Shown here: piece after piece, positions 5,901-6,565 of the stretch
Position numbering within the stretch: the stretch's first letter is position 1
Layout of the letters: each line of letters opens with the position of its first letter
Assembly: GCA_034434635.1 (NCBI GenBank)
Contig: DAOTYX010000155.1
Location: 1-6,565, forward strand
DNA length: 6,565 nucleotides
Reading direction: 5' to 3'
From: DAOTYX01 sp034434635
Lineage (GTDB): Bacteria > Chloroflexota > Anaerolineae > B4-G1 > DUEL01
The notes under the pieces: model-generated
The model's database searches: none
What the model was told of the DNA's origin: nothing
The model's input: the letters and a program-made list of their open reading frames with translations, nothing else
Program-made: the position numbers and the translations under genes

Positions 5901-6536
5901 TCAGGCGACCAGGCTGCGGGCCACATCCACCGCCGAGGCAGCGTCGGGGGCGTAGGCGTCGGCGCCGATCTGCTCGGCGAAGGCTGCCGTCACCGGCGCG
6001 CCGCCGATCATCACCCGCACCTGGTCGCGCACGCCCGCCTCCACCAGCGCCTCGATGGTCGCCTTCATGTTCACCATCGTCGTCGTCAGCAGCGCGCTCA
6101 TGCCCACCAGCCGGGGCTGATGCTCCCGCACCGCCGCCACGAACGCCTCCGGCCCCACATCGGTGCCCAGATCTACCACGTCGAACCCGGCTCCTTCCAG
6201 CATCATCTTGACCAGGTTCTTACCGATATCGTGCAGGTCGCCTTTGACCGTGCCGATGACGTACTTGCCGATGCTGGGCGTGTCGCTCTCCGCCAGCAGC
6301 GGGCGCAGCACGCCCATCCCGGCATGCATCGCCCGCGCGGCGATGAGCACCTCCGGCACGAACAGGTCGCCAGCCTTGAAGTCGCGCCCTACCTCGTCCA
6401 TGCCGGCGATCAGGCCGTCGGACAGGATCTGCTGCGGCGTCAGGCCGCGGTCCAATGCCTCCTGGACCAGTTCCGCGACTTCCTCGTCTTCACCTTCGTA
6501 CAGTCGTTTGGCGATCTTTTCCAGAATGTCCGCCAT
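5901..6536 (-). CDS. Methyltransferase corrinoid (cobalamin-binding) protein, MtbC/MttC/MtgC type
   Basis: This small cytoplasmic methyl carrier shuttles a methyl group on its cobamide between a substrate:corrinoid methyltransferase and a second, methyl-accepting methyltransferase. It has 211 aa, the usual size. Residues about 1-85 form the helical cap domain (B12-binding_2), with the conserved segment GLIAGMDEVGRDFKAGDLFVPEVL (41-64). Residues about 89-205 form the Rossmann-like B12-binding domain. The cobalt-ligand motif DLHDIG at 100-105 (DxHxxG) has His102 as the lower axial ligand. SALLTTTM (147-154) and GGAPV (178-182) complete the nucleotide-tail binding site. The ATG at 6534-6536 has AGGAGG (6546-6551) 9 nt upstream, the best-placed RBS in the window. 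It is the first visible gene of the unit and presumably pairs with the MttB-like protein two genes downstream. Whether the operon begins here cannot be seen, since only 29 nt remain upstream. Confidence 0.95.
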   Translation of the reverse strand: MADILEKIAKRLYEGEDEEVAELVQEALDRGLTPQQILSDGLIAGMDEVGRDFKAGDLFVPEVLIAARAMHAGMGVLRPLLAESDTPSIGKYVIGTVKGDLHDIGKNLVKMMLEGAGFDVVDLGTDVGPEAFVAAVREHQPRLVGMSALLTTTMVNMKATIEALVEAGVRDQVRVMIGGAPVTAAFAEQIGADAYAPDAASAVDVARSLVA

Positions 6537-6545
6537 TGTCGAAGA

Positions 6546-6551
6546 CCTCCT
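6546..6551 (-). promoter_or_regulatory. Strong ribosome binding site of the corrinoid-protein gene
   Basis: AGGAGG on the minus strand sits 9 nt from the ATG at 6536. It fixes the start and suggests independent, efficient initiation here, in contrast to the weak sites in front of the next two genes. No promoter can be judged in the 14 nt remaining to the window edge. Confidence 0.75.
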
Positions 6552-6565
6552 CGTTAGAAATGAAC

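Noticed and set aside
4770..6557. 595-codon open frame on the plus strand, antisense to three genes
   Set aside because: It is the mirror of well-supported genes in GC-rich DNA. Its translation is rich in His, Arg, Gly and Gln, shows no domain motifs, and would cross three independent gene boundaries.

Overview
All five genes in this 6.6 kb window lie on the minus strand, head to tail, and read as one likely co-directional unit. In transcription order (right to left) they are: a methyltransferase corrinoid protein (MtbC/MttC type), an NAD(P)-dependent enzyme of the ornithine cyclodeaminase/mu-crystallin family, a trimethylamine methyltransferase (MttB) superfamily protein without an amber codon, a Tat-exported lipoprotein solute-binding protein of ABC family 5, and a DppB/OppB-type ABC permease with an unusual inserted loop. 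The DNA is GC-rich. A lipobox cysteine followed by a long (APTQ/APTE)n linker, behind a twin-arginine signal, is typical of Chloroflexota binding proteins, so a Chloroflexota (Anaerolineae-like) bacterium is my best guess. I cannot confirm this from one window.

Layout by position. 1-102 is a short, AT-richer non-coding stretch dominated by ATTCGTG/CGAATTTCA repeats that form a small perfect hairpin. 103-1401 is the permease. 1402-1464 is a spacer almost filled by a perfect 13-bp palindrome. 1465-3195 is the binding protein. 3196-3349 is a 154-nt spacer with a GC hairpin, an 11-nt perfect anti-SD complement that lacks a well-placed start, and a duplicated purine-rich RBS. 3350-4837 is the MttB-like methyltransferase, 4851-5885 the cyclodeaminase-like enzyme and 5901-6536 the corrinoid protein. 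These last three are separated by only 13-15 nt.

How the genes could work together (inference). The ABC proteins would import a small nitrogenous compound, plausibly a methylated amine or betaine. The MttB-like enzyme would move a methyl group from it to the Co(I) corrinoid of the small partner protein. The cyclodeaminase-family enzyme could process the demethylated or imine product. Known systems of this type also need a corrinoid-to-tetrahydrofolate (or CoM) methyltransferase and a reductive activator (RamA/RACE type). An ABC importer of this class also normally needs a second permease and ATPases. None of these is in the window, so the system is incomplete as seen and the substrate cannot be read from the sequence.
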